Below are positions 5,889 through 14,617 of a DNA stretch of 18,135 nt, one piece after another. Under the pieces are notes generated by a model. That model was given only the letters and a program-made list of their open reading frames with translations, had not been told where the DNA came from and did no database searches. The stretch is from Rubrivivax sp. (GTDB taxonomy: Bacteria; Pseudomonadota; Gammaproteobacteria; Burkholderiales; Burkholderiaceae): the NCBI GenBank assembly GCA_016790225.1, contig JAEUOZ010000071.1:1-18135 (forward strand), written 5' to 3'. Both the position numbers and the translations under genes were made by a program. Each line of letters opens with the position of its first letter. Positions within the stretch are counted from its first letter, which is position 1.

Positions 5889-7940
5889 TCAATCATCGTC
5901 GCGCACCTTGTGCGCGCTCATCAGTTGCTGCTGCATCGTCGGGGGCACGGGTTCGTAGTGGGAAAGCGCGATGGTGTAGCGACCCTGGCCCTGGGTCATG
6001 GCGTTCAGACGCGACTGGTAGCCGGCCAGTTCCGACAGCGGCGCCTGGCCCTTGACCACCATCATCCCGGGCGTGCCATTGGCCGTGCCGCTGACCAGCC
6101 CCCGGCGTGAGGACAGATCGCCGGTGATGTCGCCCATCGCCGCGTCGGGTGCGGTGATTTCCACATGCACAACCGGCTCCAGCACGATGGGCCGGGCCTC
6201 GCGGATGGCCGCCATGAAGGCCTTGCGTGCCGCCGTCACGAAGGCGATCTCCTTGCTGTCCACGCTGTGGTGCTTGCCGTCGTGGACCGTGACCTTCACA
6301 TCCACGACCGGATAGCCCGCGATGGCGCCATGGGTCAGGACTTCGCGCACGCCCTTTTCGACGGCCGGGATGAACTGCGTCGGGATCACGCCGCCCTTGA
6401 CCTCGTCGACAAACTCGAACCCCGCGCCGCGCGGCAGGGGCTCGACGCGCAGGTGCACTTCGCCGAACTGCCCGGCGCCGCCTGTCTGCTTCTTGTGGCG
6501 ATGCTGCGCCGCGGCCGGGATGGTGATGGATTCGCGGTAGGCGATGCGCGGCGGCCGCGTCTCGACCTCGAAGCGGTAGACCTCGCGCAGCCGCTCCAGC
6601 AGCACGCGCAGGTGCAGCTCACCCAGGCCGTAGACCACGGTCTCGTTGGTCACGGCCACATGCTCCACCTTCAGGCACGGGTCTTCGTCGACCAGCTTGC
6701 CCAGGATCTCCCACATGCGCTGCTCGTCGCCATGACGCTTGGGGCTGATGGCCAGGCCGTGCACCGGCACCGGGAAGGGCAGGGGCTGAAGATGCAGGTG
6801 ATCGTCTTCGGCCGCGTCGTGCAGCACGGCATCGAAATGGATTTCGTCGACCTTCGCCACGGCGACGATGTCGCCCGGCAGCGCCTGCCTGACCTCGACA
6901 TGGTCCTTGCCCTGCAGCATGAACAGATGGCCCACCTTGAACGGCTTGCGGCCGTCGCCGATGTACAGCAGGCTGTCCTTGGTCACAGTGCCCTGGTGCA
7001 CGCGGAAGATGCCCATGCGCCCGACGTAGGGGTCCACCGTCACCTTGAACACATGGGCCAGCACGTGCTTGTCGGCCACCGGGTCGGCGTGCATGGGCAG
7101 GGCCTGTGCGCCTTCGCCCTTCAGGAAGTCCGGCGCGTTGCCTTCGGTCGGGTTGGGCAGCAGCTTGACGATCACGTCCAGCAGTTCGGCCACGCCAGCG
7201 CCACTGCGCGCCGAGACAAAGCACACGGGGATGAGATGCCCTTCGCGCAGCGCCTGTTCCAGCGGCGCGTGCAATTCGGCGGCATCGACGTCGCCGTCGT
7301 TGAGATAGCGCTCGACGAATTCGCCATCGACCTCCACCACCTGTTCGACGAGGGCGCGGTGCGCGGCGTCGACCTGGCCGAAGTCCGAGTGCCCTTCGCG
7401 GTTGTAGAAGCAGTCCACCACACGCGTGCCGCCCGCGTCGGGCAGGTTCAAGGGCAGGCACTCCTTGCCGAAGGCCTCCTGGATCTGCTCCAGCAAGGCC
7501 GCCAGCTTCACGCCCTGGGCATCGATCTTGTTGACGATGATGAGGCGGTCGAGATGGCGCTGGGCCGCGTACTCCATCATGCGAACGGCCATCGGCTCGA
7601 TGCCGGTGGCCGCATTGATCACGATGGCCGCGGTCTCCACCGCTTCCAGCGCCGGCAGGCTCTGGCCGAGGAAATCCGGGGCTCCGGGCGTATCCAGCAG
7701 GTGAATGCGGGTCTGGGCATGCGTCAGATGCATCACCGCGGCATTCAGGGAGTGCTGGTACTTGCGCTCCAGCGGGTCGTGGTCGCTGACCGTGCTGCCG
7801 CGCTCCAGGCTGCCGGCCGAAGAAATGGCGCCCGTGGCGGCCAGCAAGGCCTCCGCCAGACTGGTCTTGCCGGCGGCGGCGGGCCCGACGAGCGCGAGCG
7901 TGCGGATGGCGGCAGTGCCGCCAGTGACTGGGCTTGGCAT
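5889..7940 (-). CDS. Elongation factor G-like translational GTPase (EF-G paralogue)
   Basis: 683 aa. The ATG at 7940 is preferred over upstream frames because GAGGAG lies 7 nt before it. The GTPase motifs are P-loop GPAAAGKT (19-26), DTPG (83-86), NKID (137-140) and SARSG near 265. Beta-barrel domain II follows, then domain III with GELHLRVLLERL, domain IV with GGAGQFGEVHLRVEP, and domain V, so the full EF-G architecture is present. The G2 region reads GSTVSDHDPLERKYQHS in place of the usual RGITI block. This is a hallmark of the EF-G-like side branch and means it is probably not the housekeeping elongation factor. The usual str-operon neighbours (rpsL, rpsG, tuf) are absent. It probably acts on ribosomes in a specialised step, but the exact role is not known from the sequence. 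Confidence 0.88.
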   Translation of the reverse strand: MPSPVTGGTAAIRTLALVGPAAAGKTSLAEALLAATGAISSAGSLERGSTVSDHDPLERKYQHSLNAAVMHLTHAQTRIHLLDTPGAPDFLGQSLPALEAVETAAIVINAATGIEPMAVRMMEYAAQRHLDRLIIVNKIDAQGVKLAALLEQIQEAFGKECLPLNLPDAGGTRVVDCFYNREGHSDFGQVDAAHRALVEQVVEVDGEFVERYLNDGDVDAAELHAPLEQALREGHLIPVCFVSARSGAGVAELLDVIVKLLPNPTEGNAPDFLKGEGAQALPMHADPVADKHVLAHVFKVTVDPYVGRMGIFRVHQGTVTKDSLLYIGDGRKPFKVGHLFMLQGKDHVEVRQALPGDIVAVAKVDEIHFDAVLHDAAEDDHLHLQPLPFPVPVHGLAISPKRHGDEQRMWEILGKLVDEDPCLKVEHVAVTNETVVYGLGELHLRVLLERLREVYRFEVETRPPRIAYRESITIPAAAQHRHKKQTGGAGQFGEVHLRVEPLPRGAGFEFVDEVKGGVIPTQFIPAVEKGVREVLTHGAIAGYPVVDVKVTVHDGKHHSVDSKEIAFVTAARKAFMAAIREARPIVLEPVVHVEITAPDAAMGDITGDLSSRRGLVSGTANGTPGMMVVKGQAPLSELAGYQSRLNAMTQGQGRYTIALSHYEPVPPTMQQQLMSAHKVRDDD

Positions 7941-8112
7941 GGGGGTACTCCTCGTGGATGGCGGCCCATTGCGACGGCCGCGTGGTTCGACTGCGTCGCG
8001 GATCAGCGTACGCCTTTGACCCGCGGGCGACAAGGCCTCGGGCCTTCATCAGGCCTGCGGGAAGGGTTCCGGCGGGTCCCGTTGCAACACCCGGACGAAG
8101 CGCCAAAAAGCA

Positions 8113-8154
8113 CCGTGAACTTCTGCCAGTTCCGAGCCGCCCCCGCGTTCACGG
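8113..8154. repeat. Spaced inverted repeat between divergent genes
   Basis: CCGTGAAC (8113-8120) and GTTCACGG (8147-8154) are perfect complements separated by 26 nt. They lie in the 287-bp gap (7941-8227) between the divergent EF-G-like and S8 protease genes. The rest of that gap holds no gene or clear consensus promoter. The repeat could be a pair of operator half-sites, a leader hairpin, or chance. Confidence 0.3.
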
Positions 8155-8227
8155 GGCCCTCAGCTCGGGCATCCTGCAACGCCTGGATACGGGGCTTACG
8201 CGCCTCGACGTTGTTGGGAAACAAGAC

Positions 8228-10483
8228 ATGACGAACAAGACACTCGCGACCACGGGCTGGCTGCAGCGCCTGAGCTGGGGCCTGGCCAGCCTGACACTGG
8301 CCCTGGGCCTGAGCGGACCGGCGAGCGCGCAGAGCGCCAAGGTCGCAGCCGACCTGCAGCGTGTGCTGACGCAGCCGACGACGCCGGCCGTCAACTGGGC
8401 CAAGGACGTCAACGGCGCGCGCTACGTCAAGGTGCTGATCGTCAGCAACAGCAGCGATCCCGAGCTGCAGAGCCTGCGCTCGGCCGTGATGTCCGCGGGC
8501 GGTTCGATCTACTACCGCTACACCTCCGTGATGGCTCTGGCGGCGCTGCTGCCGGCCAGCAAGGTGGCCGGCATCGCGGCCCGCGCTGACGTCCAGAGCG
8601 TCTCGCCCAACCGCCTGATGACCCGCAGCACCAGCGCGCTGGAAGCGGCCACGGGCACCTCGGCGGTGCGTTCGACGACGCTGAGCAACTACAACGTCGC
8701 CGCGGGCCAGTTCACCGGCCGCGGCATCGGCATCGCGGTGCTCGATTCGGGCATCGCCTGGCAGCACCGGCACTTTGCGGGCGACGGCGCCGGAGAGTCG
8801 CGGGTTCGCGAGGCGCACGACTTCCTCAAGGGCGGTGACGCCGTGCGTGTCGGCGTGAAGGACTGGACCCCGGGCGTCGATGTCTCCGGCGCGCTCTATC
8901 CGGGCAGCCCGACGATGCAGACCTATCTGAACCGCATCCAGAACGGCTTTGCCGACAAGAACGACCTGTATGGCCACGGTTCACATGTCGCCGCCGTGGC
9001 CGCCGGTCGCGGGGCCTACCGTTCGCTCGACACCACGGGCATCGCACCCAATGCCAGCTTGTACGACCTGAAAGTGCTGGATGCCAACGGCTATGGGCAG
9101 CTCTCGGATGTGCTGGCGGCCATCGACTGGGTGATCTACCACGCGCGGTTCAAGAACATCCGCATCATGAACCTGAGCCTGGGTGCGGACTCTGCGGAGT
9201 CCTACGTCACGGATCCGCTGGCCCGTGCGGTGCGCAGCGCCGTGGCGCAGGGCCTGGTGGTGGTCGTCGCGGCCGGCAACTTTGGTCAGCTCAAGGGGGG
9301 CGAGACCTACGGCACGATCTCCTCGCCCGGGCACGAGCCCAGCGTCATCACCGTGGGCTCGGTCAACCTCAAGGGCACCGCCGTGCGCGGCGACGACGTG
9401 GTCAACAACTTCAGCTCGCGCGGACCGACACGCGGCTCCTTCGTCGATGGCGGGGGCGTGAGGCGCATCGACAACCTGCTCAAGCCCGAGCTGGTGGCGC
9501 CGGGCAACCGGATCGTCTCGGCACTGGGTGCGGATACGCAGAAGGCCGGGGGCAAGTGGAACGCCCTGGCCACCACCTATCCCGAGCTGACCCGCATCAA
9601 TGCCGTCACCCAGGGCGCAGACCAGTCCGTGATGATGCTCAGCGGCACCTCGATCGCCGCACCGGCTGTCGCCGGCGCCGTGGCCTTGATGCTCGAGGCC
9701 AATCACGGCCTGACGCCGGCCATGGTGAAGGCCATCCTGCAGTTCACGGCGCAGCCGATTGCCGGGGCCAACCTGGCCCAGCAAGGGGCCGGCATGCTCA
9801 ACGTCGAAGGCGCGATCCGGCTGTCGCAGGCCATGCGCTCCGACATGAAGGCGCGCATCGACGCCGGCGCGACCTTGGCCGCCGGGGAGTCGCTGCTGTG
9901 GTGGAGCGGGGCTCCGATGCCCACCCCCACGAGCACCCTGAACGGGCAGACCTTCGGCTGGAGCCAGCTGGCCTTCGTCGGCGGCAATCGGGTGGTCACA
10001 GGATGGGACCTCTTCACGAAATGGCAGCCGGTGTACGACCCGCGTCTCTTGTGGGTGCGTGATCGCGTCCGAAAACTGGATGTGCGCTTCTGGCCGAACA
10101 CCGGAAACGTCTGGCCGATGGCCGTGCTGGACAGCCCCGCGCCCAACACGGCGCTGCTGACGCCCGGTGTGGTTTCCATGGTGGAACTGGCCGGCACGGC
10201 TTCGTGGAAGGGCCGCACGGGTGTCTTCATCCCGACCGCGACGCTCAGCGGCTGGGTCAGCAGCGGACGCAGCCTGGCCCGGGGCATCACGCTGGCCAAT
10301 GGCCTGGTGATGAGCGAGGGTCTGGTGATGAGTGAAGGCCTCGTGATGAGCGAGGGCCTGGTGATGAGCGAAGGCCTGGTCATGAGTGAAGGCCTGGTGA
10401 TGAGTGAAGGTCTGGTGATGAGCGAATCCGGCAGCACCAAGGCCACGAGCAACCGCGAGAAACTGGCGACAGGAGAACCGTGA
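8228..10483 (+). CDS. Secreted S8 (subtilisin-like) serine protease with GLVMSE repeat tail
   Basis: 751 aa. The ATG at 8228 is chosen because a clear Sec signal peptide follows: basic MTNK start, hydrophobic LASLTLALGLSG core and cleavage after PASA (about residue 34). Residues 65-128 look like an I9-type propeptide/inhibitor. The protease domain (about 160-510) has a complete triad: D173 in VLDSG, H253 in GHGSHVA, S475 in SGTSIAAP, plus the oxyanion N351 in AAGN. Between D173 and H253 there is an insert of about 50 residues. A region of about 180 residues follows the domain, ending in seven tandem GLVMSE hexapeptides (692-733) and a short polar tail. It should be exported and self-processed; the repeat tail may be a surface-retention or assembly segment (inference). 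The stop overlaps the start of the next gene, a c-di-GMP enzyme. Confidence 0.93.
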   Translation: MTNKTLATTGWLQRLSWGLASLTLALGLSGPASAQSAKVAADLQRVLTQPTTPAVNWAKDVNGARYVKVLIVSNSSDPELQSLRSAVMSAGGSIYYRYTSVMALAALLPASKVAGIAARADVQSVSPNRLMTRSTSALEAATGTSAVRSTTLSNYNVAAGQFTGRGIGIAVLDSGIAWQHRHFAGDGAGESRVREAHDFLKGGDAVRVGVKDWTPGVDVSGALYPGSPTMQTYLNRIQNGFADKNDLYGHGSHVAAVAAGRGAYRSLDTTGIAPNASLYDLKVLDANGYGQLSDVLAAIDWVIYHARFKNIRIMNLSLGADSAESYVTDPLARAVRSAVAQGLVVVVAAGNFGQLKGGETYGTISSPGHEPSVITVGSVNLKGTAVRGDDVVNNFSSRGPTRGSFVDGGGVRRIDNLLKPELVAPGNRIVSALGADTQKAGGKWNALATTYPELTRINAVTQGADQSVMMLSGTSIAAPAVAGAVALMLEANHGLTPAMVKAILQFTAQPIAGANLAQQGAGMLNVEGAIRLSQAMRSDMKARIDAGATLAAGESLLWWSGAPMPTPTSTLNGQTFGWSQLAFVGGNRVVTGWDLFTKWQPVYDPRLLWVRDRVRKLDVRFWPNTGNVWPMAVLDSPAPNTALLTPGVVSMVELAGTASWKGRTGVFIPTATLSGWVSSGRSLARGITLANGLVMSEGLVMSEGLVMSEGLVMSEGLVMSEGLVMSEGLVMSESGSTKATSNREKLATGEP
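10301..10426 (+). repeat. Seven tandem 18-bp repeats encoding GLVMSE
   Basis: Seven head-to-tail copies of an 18-bp unit, consensus GGCCTGGTGATGAGCGAG, encode seven identical GLVMSE hexapeptides at the C-terminus of the S8 protease. Copies differ only at codon third positions (GGC/GGT, CTG/CTC, GTG/GTC, AGC/AGT, GAG/GAA), so every change is silent. This points to selection for the peptide rather than a very recent DNA expansion. Confidence 0.95.
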
Positions 10484-13044
10484 CGCTTGAAGACAGACAC
10501 AGCACCCCCGGGGGCCTGTTGCGCCGCTTCCATGCGGCGTACCTGCATGACTACAACCGTGCAGCCGAGGCCTACTGGTGGGTGATGGTTCTGCTCGGGG
10601 CGGCCTTCGTGGCCGCCGCGGCGTTGGAGCTGATGCGTGATCCCGGCCCCGTGGCCTTGCAGGTGGCCGCGGGCGTGGCCTGCGCCGCGCTGGCCGCCCT
10701 GGCCCCGATCCGGATTCCCCGTACCAAGAACTCTTTCGCGGTCGGGGAGATCTTCATCTTCCTGCTGCTGATGCTGCACGGGCCGGCGGCTGCCGTGCTG
10801 GCCGCCGCCGTCGAGGCGGCGGTCGCGACCCTGCGCACCTCCAAGCGGCTGTCCAGCCGTCTGGCGAGCCCTGCGCTCGCCGCGGTCTCGATGACCCTGG
10901 CCGGAACCGCCTACGCCAACATCACCGCACTGGCCGCTGCCTGGGGCGTGGCCAGCCCCGGGCTGACGCTGGCCGCCTTGCTGCTGGTGGCGCTGGGCGG
11001 TTCCGTGCTGAATCTCGTGTTGCAGACGGCCATCTTTGCCCTCAAGGCGCGCCGCGCGCCGCTGCTGCGGGAGAACCTGGCGGGCTTCGGGTGGATGGGC
11101 ATCGTCAACTGCGCCAGCGCGGCGGTGAGCGGCCTGCTGTTCTACAGCTTCCAGCAGATCGGTCCGGGCGTCCTGCTGATCGCGGTGCCCATCATCGTGG
11201 GGCTGCTGGCGGCGCTGCACATGTACTTCCGCCTCGCCGATCTGGACGAACAGTCGCGTCGCGCCCGCGTGGAGGCGGCCGAACGGGAGGCCGCGCAGAC
11301 CGCGCGCCATCTGGCGGAGCTGCAGCGCAGCGAGCAGCGCTTCCAGAGCGCCTTCAGCCATGCGGCCATCGGCATGGCGCTGGTGGGGTCGGATGACGGG
11401 CTGCTGCAGTGCAACCACGCCTTGCTTGAACTGTTGGGTGCCGACGGCGCCTCGCTGGCGGGCCGGCCGGTCTACAGCCTGCTGGACCAAGAGGCCGCCC
11501 AGGAGCTGCGGCTGCTGATGGCGGCCGTTCGCAGCAGCGCCCAGCGCAGCTTCAACCTCACGGCCCGCAGCCGCCACGGTCAGGACGGGAGCACGCTGCA
11601 CCTCACGATCGACGGCAGCATGTTCGACGATGAGGTGAAGGATCAGCCCTGCCTGATCCTGCAGATCCAGGACGTGACGGCGCGGGTCCTGGCCGAGCGT
11701 CGCCTGGAGCACATCGCCTATCACGACGGCTTGACGCACCTGCCCAACCGCGGCCGCTTCCTGGCCGAGCTGGAGCAGCGTCTGGACGCATCGCGCGCGG
11801 CAGGCCAGGGCGCCTGCGCCGTGCTGTTCCTGGACTTCGACCGCTTCAAGCTCATCAACGACAGCCTGGGCCACAACGTGGGCGATGGCTTCCTGCGCGA
11901 AGTCGCCGCACGCCTGCGGGCCAGCGTGCCGGAGCCTGGACTGGTCGCGCGGCTGGGCGGCGACGAATTTGCGGTGTTGCTGTGGGATGTCCGCAGCGCG
12001 GCGGATGTGGAAGCCCTGGCCGGGCGCATGCAGGCCGCCATCCGTGCGCCGATGATCGTGGACGGGCACGAGCTGCACACCAGTGCGAGCATCGGCATTC
12101 GCCTGAGCGACGAGGCCACGCCCTCGCCGCAGGTGATGCTGCGCGATGCGGATACGGCCATGTACCGCGCCAAGGCCGCAGGCAAGGCGCGCCACTGCCT
12201 CTTCGACGCCGGCATGCACGCCGAGCTGGTGGCGCAGCTCGAACTGGAAAGCGACCTGCGCGTGGCGCTCAACGGCGATGACATCGAGATCGCCTTGCAG
12301 CCGCTGGTGCACCTGGCCTCGGGCGAGATCTGCGCCTATGAAGCCTTCGCCCGCTGGCGGCACCCGCGCCTGGGGCCGCTGCCGGCCGAGCGCTTCGTGC
12401 GGCTGGCCGAAGAGAGCGGCATGATCCGCCTGCTCGGCCAACGCATTCTGGAACGCGCTTGCGAAGCCATCCAGCGTCTCAGCCGGGCTGACGGCCAGGC
12501 CCATGTGCTGCACGTCAACGTCAGCTCGCTGGACCTGTGCCACAACGGCTTTGCGGCACGGCTGGCCGAGTTGCTGTGGCGCTGCGGCATGCAGCCCGGC
12601 CAGATGTGGCTGGAGATCACCGAGCGCAGTGTGGCGGGGCATCTGGACGCGATGGCGCAGACGCTGCACGACCTGCGCGAGCTGGGCGTGGGGCTGTGCC
12701 TGGATGACTTCGGCACCGGTCACTCGTCGCTGCGCCATCTGTCCACCCTGCCCATCCGGCGGCTGAAGGTGGACGGCACGTTGCTGCGCGACAGCCAGGA
12801 GCAGACCCATGGCGAAGCCGTTCTTCGGGCCGTGGTGCAGCTGGGCCGGGCGCTGGGCCTGGAAGTGGTGGCCGAAGGCGTGGAGACCGAGAGCCAGGTC
12901 CGGCTGGTGCGCGAGCTGGGCTGCGTGATCGCCCAGGGCTACCACTTCGGCCGCCCGCTGCCGGCCGAGCACTGGGCACAGCAGCTGTCCGCCGACCGGA
13001 CGAACAGCCTGACGGGAGACGCGCTGCAGCTCTCCGCGGCCTGA
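10480..13044 (+). CDS. Membrane PAS-GGDEF-EAL cyclic-di-GMP signalling protein
   Basis: 854 aa, starting at GTG with AGGAG 5 nt upstream and overlapping the protease stop as GTGA, so the two are very likely translationally coupled. Residues 30-255 are a multi-helix membrane sensor region that I cannot assign to a named MASE type. A short coiled segment is followed by a PAS domain (about 284-405). The GGDEF domain has an intact G493-GDEF signature (RLGGDEF), so diguanylate cyclase activity is plausible. The EAL domain has EAF at 621-623 in place of EAL. The other phosphodiesterase residues are present: N in HVNVSS, E in LEITE, D742-D743 in DDFGTG, K in RLKVD, E in VVAEGVE and the QGYHFGRPLP end. 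Both activities are therefore possible; which dominates cannot be told from sequence. It ends 9 bp from the convergent amn stop. Confidence 0.92.
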   Translation: MTLEDRHSTPGGLLRRFHAAYLHDYNRAAEAYWWVMVLLGAAFVAAAALELMRDPGPVALQVAAGVACAALAALAPIRIPRTKNSFAVGEIFIFLLLMLHGPAAAVLAAAVEAAVATLRTSKRLSSRLASPALAAVSMTLAGTAYANITALAAAWGVASPGLTLAALLLVALGGSVLNLVLQTAIFALKARRAPLLRENLAGFGWMGIVNCASAAVSGLLFYSFQQIGPGVLLIAVPIIVGLLAALHMYFRLADLDEQSRRARVEAAEREAAQTARHLAELQRSEQRFQSAFSHAAIGMALVGSDDGLLQCNHALLELLGADGASLAGRPVYSLLDQEAAQELRLLMAAVRSSAQRSFNLTARSRHGQDGSTLHLTIDGSMFDDEVKDQPCLILQIQDVTARVLAERRLEHIAYHDGLTHLPNRGRFLAELEQRLDASRAAGQGACAVLFLDFDRFKLINDSLGHNVGDGFLREVAARLRASVPEPGLVARLGGDEFAVLLWDVRSAADVEALAGRMQAAIRAPMIVDGHELHTSASIGIRLSDEATPSPQVMLRDADTAMYRAKAAGKARHCLFDAGMHAELVAQLELESDLRVALNGDDIEIALQPLVHLASGEICAYEAFARWRHPRLGPLPAERFVRLAEESGMIRLLGQRILERACEAIQRLSRADGQAHVLHVNVSSLDLCHNGFAARLAELLWRCGMQPGQMWLEITERSVAGHLDAMAQTLHDLRELGVGLCLDDFGTGHSSLRHLSTLPIRRLKVDGTLLRDSQEQTHGEAVLRAVVQLGRALGLEVVAEGVETESQVRLVRELGCVIAQGYHFGRPLPAEHWAQQLSADRTNSLTGDALQLSAA

Positions 13045-13053
13045 TCGGCCGGA

Positions 13054-14535
13054 CTACTGGAAGGCCACCTCGGCAAAGCTGCGCAGCTTGCGGCTGTGCA
13101 GCTGATCCAGGCGCTGGGCCCGCAGCAGTTCCATCGCGCGCAAGCCGATGCGCAGGTGCTGATCGACCCGCTCGCGGTAGAAGGTGTTGGCCATGCCCGG
13201 CAGCTTGATCTCGCCGTGCAGCGGCTTGTCGCTGACGCACAGCAAGGTGCCGTAGGGCACGCGGAAGCGGAAGCCGTTGGCGGCGATGGTCGCGCTTTCC
13301 ATGTCCAGCGCGACCGCGCGGCTCTGGCTGAAGCGGCGCTCCGGCCCCGGATGCGGCAGCAGCTCCCAGTTGCGGTTGTCGGTCGAGGCCACCGTACCGG
13401 TGCGCAGCACCTTCTTCAGTTCGTAGCCTTGCAGCTTCGTCACGTCGGCCACCGCCTGCTCCAGCGCCATCTGCACCTCGGCCAGCGCCGGAATCGGCAC
13501 CCCCAGCGGCAGTTCCTCGTCGAGCACGTGGTCCTCGCGCACGTAGCCGTGCGCCAGCACGTAGTCGCCCAGCTCCTGCGTGTTGCGCAGCCCGGCGCAG
13601 TGGCCGAGCATCAGCCAGGCATGCGGGCGCAGCACGGCGATGTGGTCGGTGATGGTCTTGGCGTTGGCCGGGCCGACGCCGATGTTGACCATGGTGATGC
13701 CGCTGTGATCGCCACGGCGCAGGTGGTAGGCCGGCATCTGCGGCAGCCGCGGCGGCGCGCTGCCGGCGTCGTCACCGGCCTGCGTGCGGCTGCCGGCGCG
13801 GCGCGTGACCACGTTGCCCGGCTCGACGAAGCAGTCGTAGTCGGCGCCGGGGTCGGCCATCATCTGGTGGCCGAGCTTGATGAACTCGTCGATGTAGAAC
13901 TGGTAGTTGGTGAACAGCACGAAGTTCTGGAAATGCTCGGGCGAGGTGCCGGTGTAGTGGCGCAGCCGCTGCAGCGAGTAGTCCACCCGCGGCGCGGTGA
14001 ACAGCGCCAGCGGCTGCGGCTCGCCGGGGCCCGGCTCGTGCGTGCCGTTGGCAATGCCGTCGTCCATGGCCCCCAGGTCGGGCAGGTCGAACAGGTCGCG
14101 CAGGCGCATGCGCCGCTCGGCCGACAGCGAGCCGTCCACGTGCATGTCCTCGGCGAAGGAGAAGTGCACCGGGATCGGCTGGCCGCTGGTGCCGATCTCC
14201 AGCGCCACGTTGTGGTTGCGCAGCAGCAGGCTGAACTGCTCCAGGTAGTAGCGGCCGAACAGCTCGGGCCGCGTCAGCGTGGTCTCGTAGGTGCCGGGGC
14301 CGTGCACGAAGCCATAGCTCAGCCGCGAATCGGCACGCGCCACGGTGCTGCTGTGCACCCGCACGAAGGGGTAGCAGGCACGCACGCGCTGCTCGAACTC
14401 CTCGCCGGCCACATAGCGCTGGAAGGTGTCGCGCAGGTGATCGATGCCGTTGCGGTAGATGTCGCGCACCTGCTCGAGCGCCTGCGCCGGGTCGTCGAAG
14501 CGCGCGGGGGCGATGTACATGGGCTCGATGGGCAT
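13054..14535 (-). CDS. amn: AMP nucleosidase
   Basis: 493 aa from the ATG at 14535, which has GGAAA about 7 nt upstream; E. coli Amn is 484 aa. The enzyme hydrolyses AMP to adenine and ribose 5-phosphate in the cytoplasm, controlling the purine nucleotide pool. An N-terminal AMN domain (about 20-190: VRDIYRNGIDHLRDTF, then the FGRYYLEQFSLLLRNHN block) precedes a phosphorylase-type (PNP/UDP) catalytic domain. That domain contains MVNIGVGPANAKTITDHIAV, LMLGHCAGLRN, ALDMESATIAANG near residue 410, and VSDKPLHGE near 435, which carries the catalytic Asp typical of Amn. It is divergent from the MBL-fold gene, with 82 bp between start codons, and convergent with the GGDEF/EAL gene. Identification is secure. 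Confidence 0.95.
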   Translation of the reverse strand: MPIEPMYIAPARFDDPAQALEQVRDIYRNGIDHLRDTFQRYVAGEEFEQRVRACYPFVRVHSSTVARADSRLSYGFVHGPGTYETTLTRPELFGRYYLEQFSLLLRNHNVALEIGTSGQPIPVHFSFAEDMHVDGSLSAERRMRLRDLFDLPDLGAMDDGIANGTHEPGPGEPQPLALFTAPRVDYSLQRLRHYTGTSPEHFQNFVLFTNYQFYIDEFIKLGHQMMADPGADYDCFVEPGNVVTRRAGSRTQAGDDAGSAPPRLPQMPAYHLRRGDHSGITMVNIGVGPANAKTITDHIAVLRPHAWLMLGHCAGLRNTQELGDYVLAHGYVREDHVLDEELPLGVPIPALAEVQMALEQAVADVTKLQGYELKKVLRTGTVASTDNRNWELLPHPGPERRFSQSRAVALDMESATIAANGFRFRVPYGTLLCVSDKPLHGEIKLPGMANTFYRERVDQHLRIGLRAMELLRAQRLDQLHSRKLRSFAEVAFQ

Positions 14536-14617
14536 GGCGGTTTCCGGGCGTTGGCAGGCTTGGCGCATGATTGTGGATCGCCACCATGACAGCCACGCAA
14601 CCGACAGGGGCCTTGCC

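Noticed and set aside
7934..8227. Upstream extension of the protease frame by about 98 codons
   Set aside because: It would bury a clear signal peptide, and the added residues look non-coding.
6165..8231. A 688-codon plus-strand open frame opposite the EF-G-like gene
   Set aside because: The composition is H/Q/V/D-rich antisense of a recognisable EF-G; it has no ribosome site and no domain.
9703..12972. A 1089-codon open frame on the minus strand opposite the protease and the GGDEF/EAL gene
   Set aside because: It is a GC-skew shadow: the opposing frames encode intact catalytic motifs, while this frame is rich in Q, H, R and G without domain order, and part of it is the antisense of the 18-bp repeats.
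13096..14589. A 497-codon plus-strand frame opposite amn
   Set aside because: It is the antisense of a clearly identified AMP nucleosidase.
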